Part shown: one piece after another, positions 51,097 to 59,952 of the stretch
Position numbering within the stretch: the stretch's first letter is position 1
How the letters are laid out: each line of letters opens with the position of its first letter
Assembly: GCF_017316305.2 (NCBI RefSeq)
Contig: NZ_CP147250.1
Coordinates: 2,727,001 to 2,791,000 of the forward strand
DNA from: Enterococcus sp. DIV1094
GTDB taxonomy: Bacteria > Bacillota > Bacilli > Lactobacillales > Enterococcaceae
DNA length: 64,000 bases
Reading direction: 5' to 3'
The notes under the pieces: model-generated
Told to the model about the DNA's origin: nothing
What the model saw: the letters and a program-made list of their open reading frames with translations, nothing else
Databases searched by the model: none
Program-made: the position numbers and the translations under genes

Positions 51097-51576
51097 TTAA
51101 TACCCTAGATCATCTAACAAACGTTTCAAGATACGAAAACGTTCACCAAGTAATTCGCCATCTTTTTGTAATGCATCATAATACAACATGATATCTTCAT
51201 CGATTTTAGGGTTTTTAGTATCGACTTCCACAGTCATCCGATTTCCTTGTAAGCCAATGATATCGACAACTGGATTTTCAGGATCATAAAATTTCTCGTG
51301 GCGGTACGCATCTTGAAAATACACACTTCCTTGCGCAACTAAAATCGCTAAGTCAAGGATTCGTGTAATTGGTAATTCTTCTGATTGGCGAGACCACTTT
51401 TCACCTGTGTGACGCCACACTTTTCCGGAAATATCGACTTTGCCACGATCATTCCACTGTGCTAATCCTAATGACAGACCTTTAGCATCTGTATGCAAGG
51501 CATTTCTGCCGTCTACTTTGTCGTAATCTTCTACCACGATCACTGGTTTATGTTTTAGATTTGTTGGGATCTCCAT
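51097..51576 (-). CDS. DUF6530 family protein
   Basis: A 159-residue cytosolic protein that I recall as DUF6530, a Firmicutes family of about this length without known function. A highly conserved block reads VDGRNALHTDAKGLSLGLAQ (about 22-41), then KVWRHTGEKWSRQSEELP (about 53-70). It precedes the AAA+/VWA gene by about 20 bases in the same operon, so it may be its substrate or adaptor. AAGGAG before the ATG supports the start. Confidence 0.72.
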   Translation of the reverse strand: MEIPTNLKHKPVIVVEDYDKVDGRNALHTDAKGLSLGLAQWNDRGKVDISGKVWRHTGEKWSRQSEELPITRILDLAILVAQGSVYFQDAYRHEKFYDPENPVVDIIGLQGNRMTVEVDTKNPKIDEDIMLYYDALQKDGELLGERFRILKRLLDDLGY

Positions 51577-51663
51577 GCTTCTCTACTCCTTTTTAGTCGT
51601 TTAGTAATTTAGTAAACTACTAGATATTTAACGCTAGTATAAGTTAAATCAGTTATAAATGCA

Positions 51664-51701
51664 AAAAAACAGTTTAAGCAACATGTGCTCAAACTGTTCT
51701 T
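51664..51701 (-). terminator. terminator of the degV gene
   Basis: ACAGTTT near 51669-51675 pairs with AAACTGT near 51691-51697, with an inner AGC/GCT. It lies after the DegV stop on the minus strand. Confidence 0.72.
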
Positions 51702-51727
51702 TACTATCATTATTTGTTTTGGCAGAA

Positions 51728-52576
51728 TCATTGCGCGGAAATCGCAATACCGATCGCTTTTTCACCTAAATGGCTACCAATAACAGGACCAAAGTGGCCG
51801 ATCTCGATTTCTGCTTGCGGATATTGTTTTTGTAATTTTGCTTTTTCTTCTTCTGCAACTTCAAGATTATTCGCATGGATCACATATAATTTGACCGGTG
51901 GTTTGATCTCTTCATTTCGTTTACCAATGATTTGTTCCGCACGTGCAAAAGCTTTTTTGCTGGAACGGATCTTCTCGAATAAAATGATTTTTCCATCTGA
52001 GAAAGTCAAGATCGGTTTGATTTTCAATAAGCCACCGATAAGTGCTGCGCCATTCGTCAAGCGTCCACCACGGACAAGGTTGTTCAAGTCATCTACGATC
52101 AAATAGGCATATGTATTGTCTCTGATTCGATCGACATGCGCTAAAATAGCTTCAAGTGAATAACCTTTATCATTTAAGTCTAAAGCAGATTCTACCATAT
52201 GGCCCATGGGCATACTAGTGATTTTAGAATCATAAGGAACAATCGTCATATCTTTGACGTCGTCTTTCATCGCAAATAGCGTATTGACGAACCCAGAGAT
52301 CCCACTTGATAAGTGGATACTTAAGATCGTATCGTATCCTTTTTCCTTTAGTTCTTCATAAAGTGCTAGAACTTCACCTACTGCAGGTTGGGAAGTCGTA
52401 GGGAAATCTTTACTGTTTTTCAACAGCCCGTAATATTCGTCTGCTTCAATGTCAATGCCTTCGTTATAGATCTTGCCATCTAAGATCACAGGGATGGGGA
52501 TCACATATAAGTCAGGATGGTTCTTGATACGTGTTGGCAGGAAAGCTGTACTGTCAGTTACGATTGCTAATTTCAT
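51728..52576 (-). CDS. DegV family fatty-acid-binding protein
   Basis: A 282-residue DegV/FakB-type protein. The N-terminal pattern LAIVTDSTAFLP (about 3-14), the TSQPAVGEV block (about 59-67) and IHLSSGISGF (about 81-90) form the fatty-acid site; DDLNNLVRGGRL is near the middle. FakB proteins bring host or medium fatty acids to the kinase FakA for phosphorylation. The kinase is not in the window. It is monocistronic with its own terminator. Confidence 0.93.
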   Translation of the reverse strand: MKLAIVTDSTAFLPTRIKNHPDLYVIPIPVILDGKIYNEGIDIEADEYYGLLKNSKDFPTTSQPAVGEVLALYEELKEKGYDTILSIHLSSGISGFVNTLFAMKDDVKDMTIVPYDSKITSMPMGHMVESALDLNDKGYSLEAILAHVDRIRDNTYAYLIVDDLNNLVRGGRLTNGAALIGGLLKIKPILTFSDGKIILFEKIRSSKKAFARAEQIIGKRNEEIKPPVKLYVIHANNLEVAEEEKAKLQKQYPQAEIEIGHFGPVIGSHLGEKAIGIAISAQ

Positions 52577-52828
52577 TTATTTAAGTTCCTCGTTTCAAAG
52601 AATTTTACCAGTCTTTAATACTATATCATAAGTAAGAAAATATTTGAACCTTTGTCCGGATTATAGAAAAAGGAACCCATGTTTTTTATCAAAATGCAAA
52701 GATTTGAACCTTTCATCCTCTTCTAAAAGAAATAAAAGCCAAGACTAGAAATATCTTTTCTTACGTCCTGACTTATTATTGGAATATTGATGATTGATCG
52801 ATTGAATGGTGCTTGTTAAAATCATATA

Positions 52829-54421
52829 TTACCGTTTGAAGCTTTTGACCATTTGCATAGCATTTCTACCAAATTGTGCAAACAAGAATGTCAAACCGCC
52901 AAAGCCGCCGATCACGACACAATAAACGACTGCGTGCGCTTTTGAAGTCATGGATAATGACAGACTCAACACAAAGAAAAGAACGCAACAAAGGAGTAAC
53001 ATCACCATAGTCGAACGGAACGTCTTCAAGAAAAATTGACTGATCTTGGCAAATGGTGAGATGCGGTATTCTTTTGATAAATAAAGATACCCGCGAACAA
53101 ATACAAAAGCGAAAGCCAATGTATTTGACAAACTCATGCCATATCCGCCGAACAAAGCTAGCCCGATTGCTTGGAAGACCACTTTTAAGATAATCGCTTC
53201 TGTCGTCAGTTTGATTGCGACCAAATGATGATTCAATGATTGAAGCATCGTTGATAAGATCGTAAACAACGAGAAGAATAAGGAAGCCAATAGCGCCATT
53301 TGGAAGTAGCCCACACTCTCTGGATCATAGCCAAAGAACAATGTATATAATGGACCTGCCAATAATGACATCCCTGCGAGTGAAGGTAACAAGATCAGCA
53401 AAGCAATCGAGAAGCTGTCCCCTACTGTTTTTTCAATTTGGAGACGGTCTTTTTTTCCTAAAGTACTTAGGATCGGTAAACTACTGATTGCGACTGTTCC
53501 GACCATTGAAATCAAGATCAAGGTCAACTTATTTGGATTGACCGATGCACGACTGAACAAAAATTCAAGTTGTTGATCCGCAATTTCTGGTCTGAAAAGA
53601 TGTAAGAAAGGTTTCATCGTGACTTGATCGATCATTTGGACGATCGTAATCACAGAACCGACATAGATAAACGGTAACGTTTCTCGAATGATCGAAACAG
53701 ACGCTGACCGATTGTCTTTTTGGAAATAGCGACTAGAGATCCAAAAATCCTTTAATCGGAAATAATCGTTTTGTCGTCCGACAACAAACATATGACCAAT
53801 AGCAGCAAGCCCTCCAAAGAATGAAGCAACTGTACTGATCAAGACCGCTTGTACGATCGTCCCATCTGTCAGCACGCGTAAATAATACGTACCAGCTAAG
53901 ATGACGATCACACGGATCACTTGCTCGATGATCAATGAAGTACCATAAGGACGCAGATGGTTTTTCCCTTGGAAGTAGCCTCGCATCGCACTTAAAATCG
54001 GAATGGCGACTAAAGAAGGACATAAACTACGGATTGCTAAGATCCCATTATCCACATTCGAGATGGGACTGATTTTTGCCAAAGCTGGCGCAAACAAATA
54101 CATCAAGATCGCAGAGAGGATCCCGATCACGAACATGATGTTGATCGTACTGCGAAAAATGATACGACACGCTTGTTCGTCGTCATTTTTTGTTGCCACA
54201 GCGACTTTCTTTGCAATCGCATTTGGAAACCCAACAGTACCTAACATTAGGAAAAGGCCATAAGGTAAATAGCCCACGTTATATAAAGTTGTTGCTAACA
54301 TGCCGTCTTGATTGTTCCCCATCATACTTAACCAAGGAATCAAATAAACGACACCTAAAACTTTACAGAGTAGATTGGCAAAGGTCAGCCAAAATGTCCC
54401 TTGCATCAATTTCTTATTCAT
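52829..54421 (-). CDS. polysaccharide biosynthesis / lipid II flippase-type membrane protein (MurJ/SpoVB-like)
   Basis: A 530-residue protein with about 14 hydrophobic helices in the MVF/MOP superfamily (SpoVB/MurJ/Wzx group). The opening QGTFWLTFANLLCKVLGVVY and the RGYFQGK block (about 146-152) are typical of SpoVB/MurJ-type flippases of Firmicutes. These move undecaprenyl-linked peptidoglycan or polysaccharide precursors across the membrane. It is alone, with no glycosyltransferases beside it, which fits a general role rather than a capsule locus. A true MurJ versus an alternative flippase cannot be told apart by reading. Confidence 0.88.
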   Translation of the reverse strand: MNKKLMQGTFWLTFANLLCKVLGVVYLIPWLSMMGNNQDGMLATTLYNVGYLPYGLFLMLGTVGFPNAIAKKVAVATKNDDEQACRIIFRSTINIMFVIGILSAILMYLFAPALAKISPISNVDNGILAIRSLCPSLVAIPILSAMRGYFQGKNHLRPYGTSLIIEQVIRVIVILAGTYYLRVLTDGTIVQAVLISTVASFFGGLAAIGHMFVVGRQNDYFRLKDFWISSRYFQKDNRSASVSIIRETLPFIYVGSVITIVQMIDQVTMKPFLHLFRPEIADQQLEFLFSRASVNPNKLTLILISMVGTVAISSLPILSTLGKKDRLQIEKTVGDSFSIALLILLPSLAGMSLLAGPLYTLFFGYDPESVGYFQMALLASLFFSLFTILSTMLQSLNHHLVAIKLTTEAIILKVVFQAIGLALFGGYGMSLSNTLAFAFVFVRGYLYLSKEYRISPFAKISQFFLKTFRSTMVMLLLCCVLFFVLSLSLSMTSKAHAVVYCVVIGGFGGLTFLFAQFGRNAMQMVKSFKR

Positions 54422-54513
54422 ACCTGTACCTCAACTATTTCTATTTAGAATAAACATCTTCCCTATTATAACAAAAAAAACTTGAAGGACAACTCGTTGA
54501 TGAAAACAAAAAA

Positions 54514-54543
54514 ATAAGCTTCTCCATTTTTTTGAGAAGCTTA
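54514..54543 (-). terminator. terminator of azlCD
   Basis: TAAGCTTCTC (54515-54524) pairs with GAGAAGCTTA (54534-54543), just after the azlD stop. Confidence 0.82.
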
Positions 54544-54550
54544 AGAAATT

Positions 54551-54868
54551 CTATAACATTGACAATAAAAACACAGAAGCTAGACCAGTGATGACAGATA
54601 AAGCCATTGAGCGTGTCTTATAGGCTACACCTACGACCAGTATCATAGCTGCGATTTTGATATTCCAAGCGATATCTAAATGTTCGTGAGTGATAAACAC
54701 ATCCTTGAAAGCTAAAGCCGCAAATAAAGCGACTGGTACATACTTCATCCACTCACTAAACCATGCAGGCACTTTCCGGTGTGTGAAATAAAGCATTGGA
54801 AAAACTCGTGGAATATAGGCAACGACAAATAAGCCGAGAACCAGTAACAACAAGTACCATTCAGTCAT
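54551..54868 (-). CDS. azlD: AzlD, small subunit of branched-chain amino-acid exporter
   Basis: A 105-residue membrane protein of the AzlD family (PF05437) with about three to four helices. It forms an exporter of branched-chain amino acids or analogues with AzlC. AGGAGG before this ATG fixes the start, which overlaps the AzlC stop by eight bases, so translation is coupled. The pattern IPRVFPMLYF (about 24-33) is typical. The longer frame starting at 54910 would run back into azlC. Confidence 0.9.
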   Translation of the reverse strand: MTEWYLLLLVLGLFVVAYIPRVFPMLYFTHRKVPAWFSEWMKYVPVALFAALAFKDVFITHEHLDIAWNIKIAAMILVVGVAYKTRSMALSVITGLASVFLLSML

Positions 54869-55640
54869 GATGTTGGACCTCCTGTTCTGGGAAATGGAAC
54901 AATGGTTCATTCAAAGCCTGTTCCTTTTTACTAGATTTCTTTTCTCTTTCTTTCTTGAAGGCACGCTCGACTGCAAAACCAGCAGAGGAAGCAATCAGTG
55001 TCGCGACGATCAACCCAAAAGTATTTTGGAATAAAACCATAAAAATGACACTTAATATACCCGAAAAGAGTCCAGTGAAAATCAACAAGGCATTTTTCAT
55101 TTGCATGACGAACATAAAAATAAACATGGCAGTTAAGGCAAAGTGGACCAAGTCTGTATCCACCCGAATCACGGATCCAAAAAGATTTCCGACCATGTTA
55201 CTGATCGACCATGCGCCCATCGAAAACCAATTGACATATAAGGCTTTTCTTTTATCCCAAGTGGGATCAGTTGAATATTTTAGATAATTGACTGCATAGT
55301 TTTCATCATTCAATGATTGAGAAAACACAGCTAAAAAGGAACGCTTTTCTTTCTTCATAAAGCCTGAAAGACTCGATCCTAGCAAAATATACCGTAGTTC
55401 TAAGAAAAAAACCATCAAGAGTGTGGTTGAAAGAGGCGCTTGTGTAGCCAACATTGAAGCAACCAAGAATTGTGCGCCGCCAGAAAATACTAAGATGGAT
55501 AATAAACCTGCCAAGAGTGGATCAAAACCAACTTGTTGTAGTAAGACCCCACAAGCTAATCCAACTGGGATATAACTGAGGCAAAGTGGCAATGCCGCAT
55601 GTAACGACTGCTGCCAAGGCGCCCGTTTCTGTTTATTCAT
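54861..55640 (-). CDS. azlC: AzlC, branched-chain amino-acid exporter
   Basis: A 259-residue membrane protein of the AzlC family (PF03591) with about six hydrophobic segments. The conserved stretch LPLCLSYIPVGLACGVLLQQ (about 18-37) and the GGAQFLVAS block (about 60-68) mark it. It exports branched-chain amino acids with AzlD. The C-terminal tail is highly charged (KKEREKKSSKKEQAL). AAGGAGAT 7-8 bases before this ATG sets the start; a longer frame to 55733 adds a hydrophobic stretch with no site. Confidence 0.9.
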   Translation of the reverse strand: MNKQKRAPWQQSLHAALPLCLSYIPVGLACGVLLQQVGFDPLLAGLLSILVFSGGAQFLVASMLATQAPLSTTLLMVFFLELRYILLGSSLSGFMKKEKRSFLAVFSQSLNDENYAVNYLKYSTDPTWDKRKALYVNWFSMGAWSISNMVGNLFGSVIRVDTDLVHFALTAMFIFMFVMQMKNALLIFTGLFSGILSVIFMVLFQNTFGLIVATLIASSAGFAVERAFKKEREKKSSKKEQALNEPLFHFPEQEVQHHD

Positions 55641-55768
55641 TAACGATATCTCCTTCAATTTACAACAAATAAATAGCGGACTTATTGTAACACAAATAAA
55701 TAAAAATGTAGCCGTTTTAACGAAAAACAACATAATATTTTTCTCATTTTTAGGGAGAAAAATGAAAG

Positions 55769-55813
55769 AAAATCATCAAAAAAGAGGATTTTCCCTGCTT
55801 TTTTGATGATTTT
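55769..55813. terminator. terminator after the CDF transporter gene
   Basis: AAAATCATCAAAAAAG (55769-55784) pairs with CTTTTTTGATGATTTT (55798-55813), with T-rich flanks on both strands. It lies between the CDF stop and azlC. Confidence 0.85.
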
Positions 55814-55885
55814 AAATGAGTATAAGGTATTTTTTTTTTAACAAACAATCATTTTAAAGTTAAAAATAACACAGGTTTTTATAAT

Positions 55886-56854
55886 TTATTCGAGTGTCCT
55901 TGTGTGATTCGTTTGCGTTCTTGGGATGTTAGAATAATTTGGATCATATTTGTCCGTTTCGATATAAATATAGATTTTTTTATCATTTAATTGTTCACGA
56001 ATCGTCCGTTCGATGTCATTGATGATCAGATGTGTTTGGTATTCTGTCTCTTGAAGATCGATTTTAGCGGCGACCAAAATTTCGGTTGGCCCTAAATGGA
56101 CGGTTTTGATATCGATGACTCGATTGACTTCACCTCGCTCAAAAGCACGTCTGATTTTTTTCAAATCTGAGGCGGTCACACTTTCACCAATGATCAGACT
56201 ATAAAATTCTTTTGCAAGAAAAATCGCAGCACCCATCAATAAAAATCCGATCAATAGACCACTGATCGCATCAAAAGCAGCAATCCCTGTCACCATCGTC
56301 AATAGTGTACCAACTAATGCTAAAACAAGACCGATCACTGCACACAGGTCTTCTGTGAAAATCACTAAGATCTCGCTGTGGCGACTTTCTCGCAAAAAAC
56401 GCATCGTTGAAAGATTTTCAGTGTTTAATTCACGGATCTCTTTCATGGCGATACGTAACGAACTGCCTTCTACTGCTAAACCAAATAAGAGGATCAGAAT
56501 AACGATCCATGGATTACCAACTTCATGGGCGGGATGTGTCAGCTTTTCGAAAGCTTCCATCACACCAAGTGCGCCCCCACCGAAAAACAACATCATAGCC
56601 ACGATCGTACTAAAAAAGTATTTTGCGCGTCCTTCGCCAAATTGATGCAAGTCACTCTGGCCACGATTTGCTCGTTTATCGCCCACTAAAAGCAACACTT
56701 GATTGCTACAGTCAACAATACTATGGATACTTTCATTCAACATTGCCGCACTACCACTGATGGCATAACCGACGAACTTGCTAAGTGCAACTAAAAGATT
56801 GGCACCCAACGCAGCAAGTACTGAAAACATGCCGCTTTTCTTTAAATTTTCCAT
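55886..56854 (-). CDS. cation diffusion facilitator (CDF) family transporter
   Basis: A 322-residue CDF protein with about five to six transmembrane helices and a cytoplasmic C-terminal domain. The metal-site residues are in NESIHSIVDC (about 40-49, H-x-x-x-D), and HQFGEGRAKYFFS is the conserved intracellular block. A second site reads FTEDLCAVIG (about 165-174), where the usual H/DxxxD has E-D-x-x-x-x-x-G, as in the SLC30A9-like branch. CDF proteins export zinc, manganese or related metals by exchange with protons. A DUF4430 lipoprotein gene ends 28 bases downstream on the same strand. Confidence 0.88.
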   Translation of the reverse strand: MENLKKSGMFSVLAALGANLLVALSKFVGYAISGSAAMLNESIHSIVDCSNQVLLLVGDKRANRGQSDLHQFGEGRAKYFFSTIVAMMLFFGGGALGVMEAFEKLTHPAHEVGNPWIVILILLFGLAVEGSSLRIAMKEIRELNTENLSTMRFLRESRHSEILVIFTEDLCAVIGLVLALVGTLLTMVTGIAAFDAISGLLIGFLLMGAAIFLAKEFYSLIIGESVTASDLKKIRRAFERGEVNRVIDIKTVHLGPTEILVAAKIDLQETEYQTHLIINDIERTIREQLNDKKIYIYIETDKYDPNYSNIPRTQTNHTRTLE

Positions 56855-56882
56855 GATTTTTCATCCCTTCACTTAAAAAATA

Positions 56883-57275
56883 TCAAAGAGTATCTAGATT
56901 GAAGATAACGGTTTGCTCATCTTTCAGAATGGTTTCTTTGGCACCTACCCTAGTATTTTTACCATCTACAGAGAACATCCAATATTTTTTTTCTTTCTCA
57001 TTTTGTTGATGGCCATTGATCGAAGTGATAAAGCCCATATCTTCTTCCACTGTAAAGTTTTCTTCAAGTACTGCTAATAAGTTTTGTCCAGTTTTGAAAA
57101 TGACTTTTTTTATCAGTTTATCTTCCCCATCTTCTTGTAAAGTGATCGTTGCTTGTTCGTCTCTAACGAGTGATGAAGTTTGTTGATCTGTTGGTTTGGA
57201 TGTTTGATCCGCACAACCACTAATGAATAATAGCATCGTCGCAAAAATAATAAGACTAGTTCCTATCTTTTTCAT
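56883..57275 (-). CDS. DUF4430 lipoprotein
   Basis: A 130-residue lipoprotein with signal peptide and lipobox FISGC. The C-terminal DUF4430 domain (about 50-130) has the order GQNLLAVLEENFTVEEDMGF, SINGHQ, KYWMFSVDGK and a final V...TIL. It is related to the cobalamin-binding C-terminal domain of transcobalamin, and family members often stand near ECF or cobalamin transporters. Here its neighbour is a CDF metal transporter. GGGGGG before this ATG sets the start; a longer frame to 57428 adds a hydrophobic piece that holds that site. Confidence 0.82.
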   Translation of the reverse strand: MKKIGTSLIIFATMLLFISGCADQTSKPTDQQTSSLVRDEQATITLQEDGEDKLIKKVIFKTGQNLLAVLEENFTVEEDMGFITSINGHQQNEKEKKYWMFSVDGKNTRVGAKETILKDEQTVIFNLDTL

Positions 57276-57343
57276 TTTGTCCCCCCTTTTCATAGAAAAG
57301 TTTGTCATCCATAATCGATGAAGCTCTCCAAATAAAAATAGAC

Positions 57344-57392
57344 AAGCCGGAACAGCCGCAACTGTTAAAAACAATTTTGGCTGTTCCGGCTT
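57344..57392 (-). terminator. terminator of the coiled-coil operon
   Basis: AAGCCGGAACAGCC (57344-57357) pairs with GGCTGTTCCGGCTT (57379-57392), followed on the minus strand by a T-rich run. It lies after the 358-residue gene. Confidence 0.92.
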
Positions 57393-57453
57393 ATTTCGGC
57401 TGACTACTTCCGTCACAACCTCTTTCATTGATCAACAAGTGTAAAAAATACTA

Positions 57454-58530
57454 TCAAGTTTTGCGTACCATCAAGGGAACTAAAAACTCGTAATTGATGA
57501 AGAAATCGATCACTGAACGATGATAGTCACCGGAAGAAATCGCTAAGTCTGTCTGTGTTTGATCGTTAAGTGAAATTTGGAGTGACTGTCCTTTATCAAG
57601 TAACACTTTATAAGTCGTGCTATCTAATTTTTCCATATCATATTGCGGATTTTTCATAGCAACGATAAAAATATCGTCTAACACTTCTTGCGTAGCTGGG
57701 AACTTGCTGGCAATATCTAATCGTAGTGGTTTTGTATTGTCTAATAGTGTTTGATCTACTGTAAAGCCGAGTTTGCGCGCATAGGCAAACAATTGGTTCA
57801 GCTTGTGGTTGAAGATCGTGATCTGGCTCGCTGAAAACACGCGCTCGACCGACCAATGACGGATCAATGCCAATACTCGGTCATCATCGATCTCGATCGT
57901 CATGTGTTCTGGGGAAACTCGCATCAAATTGATGGATTCTACCTGGTACCGTTGATCAATCGTAGGTAACACAAAGGAGAACATCAACTCTTTTTGCGGA
58001 GTCAAACTATAATTGATCGAAAAATATCTAGTTTCCCAGACATCGTATGCTTGTTTGGATAACTCCAAGCCAGTATCATTCAATGGTTTTAATAATTCGT
58101 AAGCAAAGTATTCGATCAAACTCGTCTTAGCAATCGTAGAGAGCGGTGTATCTTCTAAGACGTAGCGATGATAAGCGACTAATAATTCATTAAAGTCCGC
58201 TTCGATCAAGTATTTACGTAGACGTAGATCAGCCAGCTCTTCTTCTGCTGCTGCAATCAAATTAACGATGTCTTCATGATCATTTTGCTTACCCGAAAGA
58301 TATGCTTGGTTTTCATTGACTGCATGTTCGACCGTTGAGCGATCATTGCCCGATTGGTTCGTTGCGTTCGGGACGATTTTTTCTTTTTCATGGATTTTTG
58401 CTTCTTCGCGTGTTTCCATTACCTCATTGTCTATTTCTTCTTCATTGACTTGGATTTCTGCTAATGGTTCGCTTGTTCCATGCTCTTCAGGTGTTAGCAC
58501 TTGGTTTTCTAATTCTTCTTGTTTTGTCAT
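57454..58530 (-). CDS. hypothetical protein, second gene of a two-gene operon
   Basis: A 358-residue protein that I do not recognise. The N-terminal ~75 residues are acidic and disordered (Glu, Asp, Asn), followed by a structured region with LDIASKFPATQEVLDDI and a C-terminal SGDYHRSVIDFF. No signal peptide or membrane segment is seen. The start is an ATG at 58530 with GGAGG nine bases before it, overlapping the upstream stop by one base. The operon ends in a strong terminator. Confidence 0.7.
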   Translation of the reverse strand: MTKQEELENQVLTPEEHGTSEPLAEIQVNEEEIDNEVMETREEAKIHEKEKIVPNATNQSGNDRSTVEHAVNENQAYLSGKQNDHEDIVNLIAAAEEELADLRLRKYLIEADFNELLVAYHRYVLEDTPLSTIAKTSLIEYFAYELLKPLNDTGLELSKQAYDVWETRYFSINYSLTPQKELMFSFVLPTIDQRYQVESINLMRVSPEHMTIEIDDDRVLALIRHWSVERVFSASQITIFNHKLNQLFAYARKLGFTVDQTLLDNTKPLRLDIASKFPATQEVLDDIFIVAMKNPQYDMEKLDSTTYKVLLDKGQSLQISLNDQTQTDLAISSGDYHRSVIDFFINYEFLVPLMVRKT

Positions 58531-59408
58531 CACTCGTCCCCTCCCTCTTCGACTAATTCAGGGTTTTCACTGCCAAGGTACGACATCAAGAAACGATGGA
58601 TCGACTGTCTGAAACCTTCCATTTCACCAAAGTATTTTTTTATTTGTCGTTGTTCTTTTTCAACGATTGCGGCACGTAATTGGTCCGCTTTTTCTTCATG
58701 TAATAATGATTGCTTTTGTTCTTGGATTTTTTCTGGCTCTTCGATATACGGAAGCCATCCTAATTTTTCATTTTCTAAGGCTTGTTTTTTTTGTTCCAAA
58801 GCCTGGATCTCTTCGTCTATTTTTTTACGATTCAAAAAGCCCTTTGTATCATCTAAATCTGTGATCTGACGGTCGATTTCTTTGATAGCATCATCCAAAC
58901 GATCGATCTCAGTTTTCGCAGTGATTACTTTTGCCTCTAACTCATTGATTTGTTTATCGTAATCAAGCGTTTCTTTCGTTGCATATTTTTCCCATTCCTC
59001 ATCGATTTGTGGCAACACAAAGATCTCAGGTAAACTAGCGTCAATCCCGATTGTTGGACGTTCATGATAATACGTCCCGATCTGGTAATAACTCATCGTT
59101 GGTGAAATAGTCTCTGTGTGCACCATAAAAGGAAACTCTTGCAAGAAACGGTCATGGATCTTGCGCATCAACAGCTGATCGATCTCATGATTTTCATTCG
59201 AGCTCTTTTTAAGCTCATCATTCAAACGTCCATTGTATAACTGATAGATCGCGGGAATGTTTTCTTCGCGGACTGCTTGTTCAAAAGCTTGCAGATCTTC
59301 TAATAATTGAGAAAGATTCATACTCGCTTTTTCTTTGATATCGTAAAACGAAGATGCTTCCTCATATTCATTTTCATCATGGTGTTCATTCATCTCTGGG
59401 TCTATCAT
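58530..59408 (-). CDS. hypothetical protein with coiled coil, first gene of the operon
   Basis: A 292-residue protein. The N-terminal half (about 30-150) is mixed alpha/beta in composition, with FLQEFPFMVHTE and SYYQIGTYYHERP. A long coiled coil follows (about 155-235; heptads of Leu/Ile/Val with Glu/Lys, such as EAKVITAKTEIDRLDDAIKE), then a short C-terminal part. AGGAGG precedes the ATG. The next gene overlaps its stop, so the two products likely act together. The family is not recognised. Confidence 0.7.
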   Translation of the reverse strand: MIDPEMNEHHDENEYEEASSFYDIKEKASMNLSQLLEDLQAFEQAVREENIPAIYQLYNGRLNDELKKSSNENHEIDQLLMRKIHDRFLQEFPFMVHTETISPTMSYYQIGTYYHERPTIGIDASLPEIFVLPQIDEEWEKYATKETLDYDKQINELEAKVITAKTEIDRLDDAIKEIDRQITDLDDTKGFLNRKKIDEEIQALEQKKQALENEKLGWLPYIEEPEKIQEQKQSLLHEEKADQLRAAIVEKEQRQIKKYFGEMEGFRQSIHRFLMSYLGSENPELVEEGGDE

Positions 59409-59568
59409 AGCTTACTTGCCTCCTCATGCTTTTGAACGCATCAATTTTCATCAATTATTCTATGTAATTCAATAGTATCATTTTCTAAGTAAAAAGTGTT
59501 ACTAAGTATGCGCTGACTTACAATAAAAATTACTTTTTACGGGTTGAACTGGAGATTCAAAAAATATA

Positions 59569-59598
59569 AAAGAGCGGGACGTCGATTCCCCGCTCTTA
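59569..59598 (-). terminator. terminator of the 63-residue gene
   Basis: AAGAGCGGG (59570-59578) pairs with CCCGCTCTT (59589-59597), just after that gene's stop. Confidence 0.85.
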
Positions 59599-59601
59599 GC
59601 A

Positions 59602-59793
59602 TTATTTTTTGGGTAAATCTCTAGTAGTGAAATGGATGCGTTGGTTCTCATCTCTTGTGAGCAATGTTTCTTCGTTTAAATAAGAAAACTTCAATTCATT
59701 CAGTTCGCTATCTTCTAGCATATGCTCATAGCCTGTAAAAATCGAGCGTATATACTGTTTGTACGCGTTTTTCTTTTTTTGTCTTTTTTTCAT
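59602..59793 (-). CDS. 63-residue basic hypothetical protein
   Basis: A small protein with a strongly basic start (MKKRQKKKNAYKQYIRS) and an acidic middle (MLEDSELNELKFSYLNEE). There is no membrane or signal segment. AAGGAAGGTG precedes it and a terminator follows directly, so it is likely a real gene. The function is unknown. Confidence 0.6.
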   Translation of the reverse strand: MKKRQKKKNAYKQYIRSIFTGYEHMLEDSELNELKFSYLNEETLLTRDENQRIHFTTRDLPKK

Positions 59794-59952
59794 GGGACAC
59801 CTTCCTTATCAAACCTATCATACCAATGAATGACTTCTTAGACAAGCATGATTCTTCTGTTTTTTCTTTGAAATTTCTTTACATACTCAATTGATAGTTG
59901 ACGAAACCTCTAAAAAATGAAAAAATGCGAGAGTAGCTAAGGAGGGAAACAA

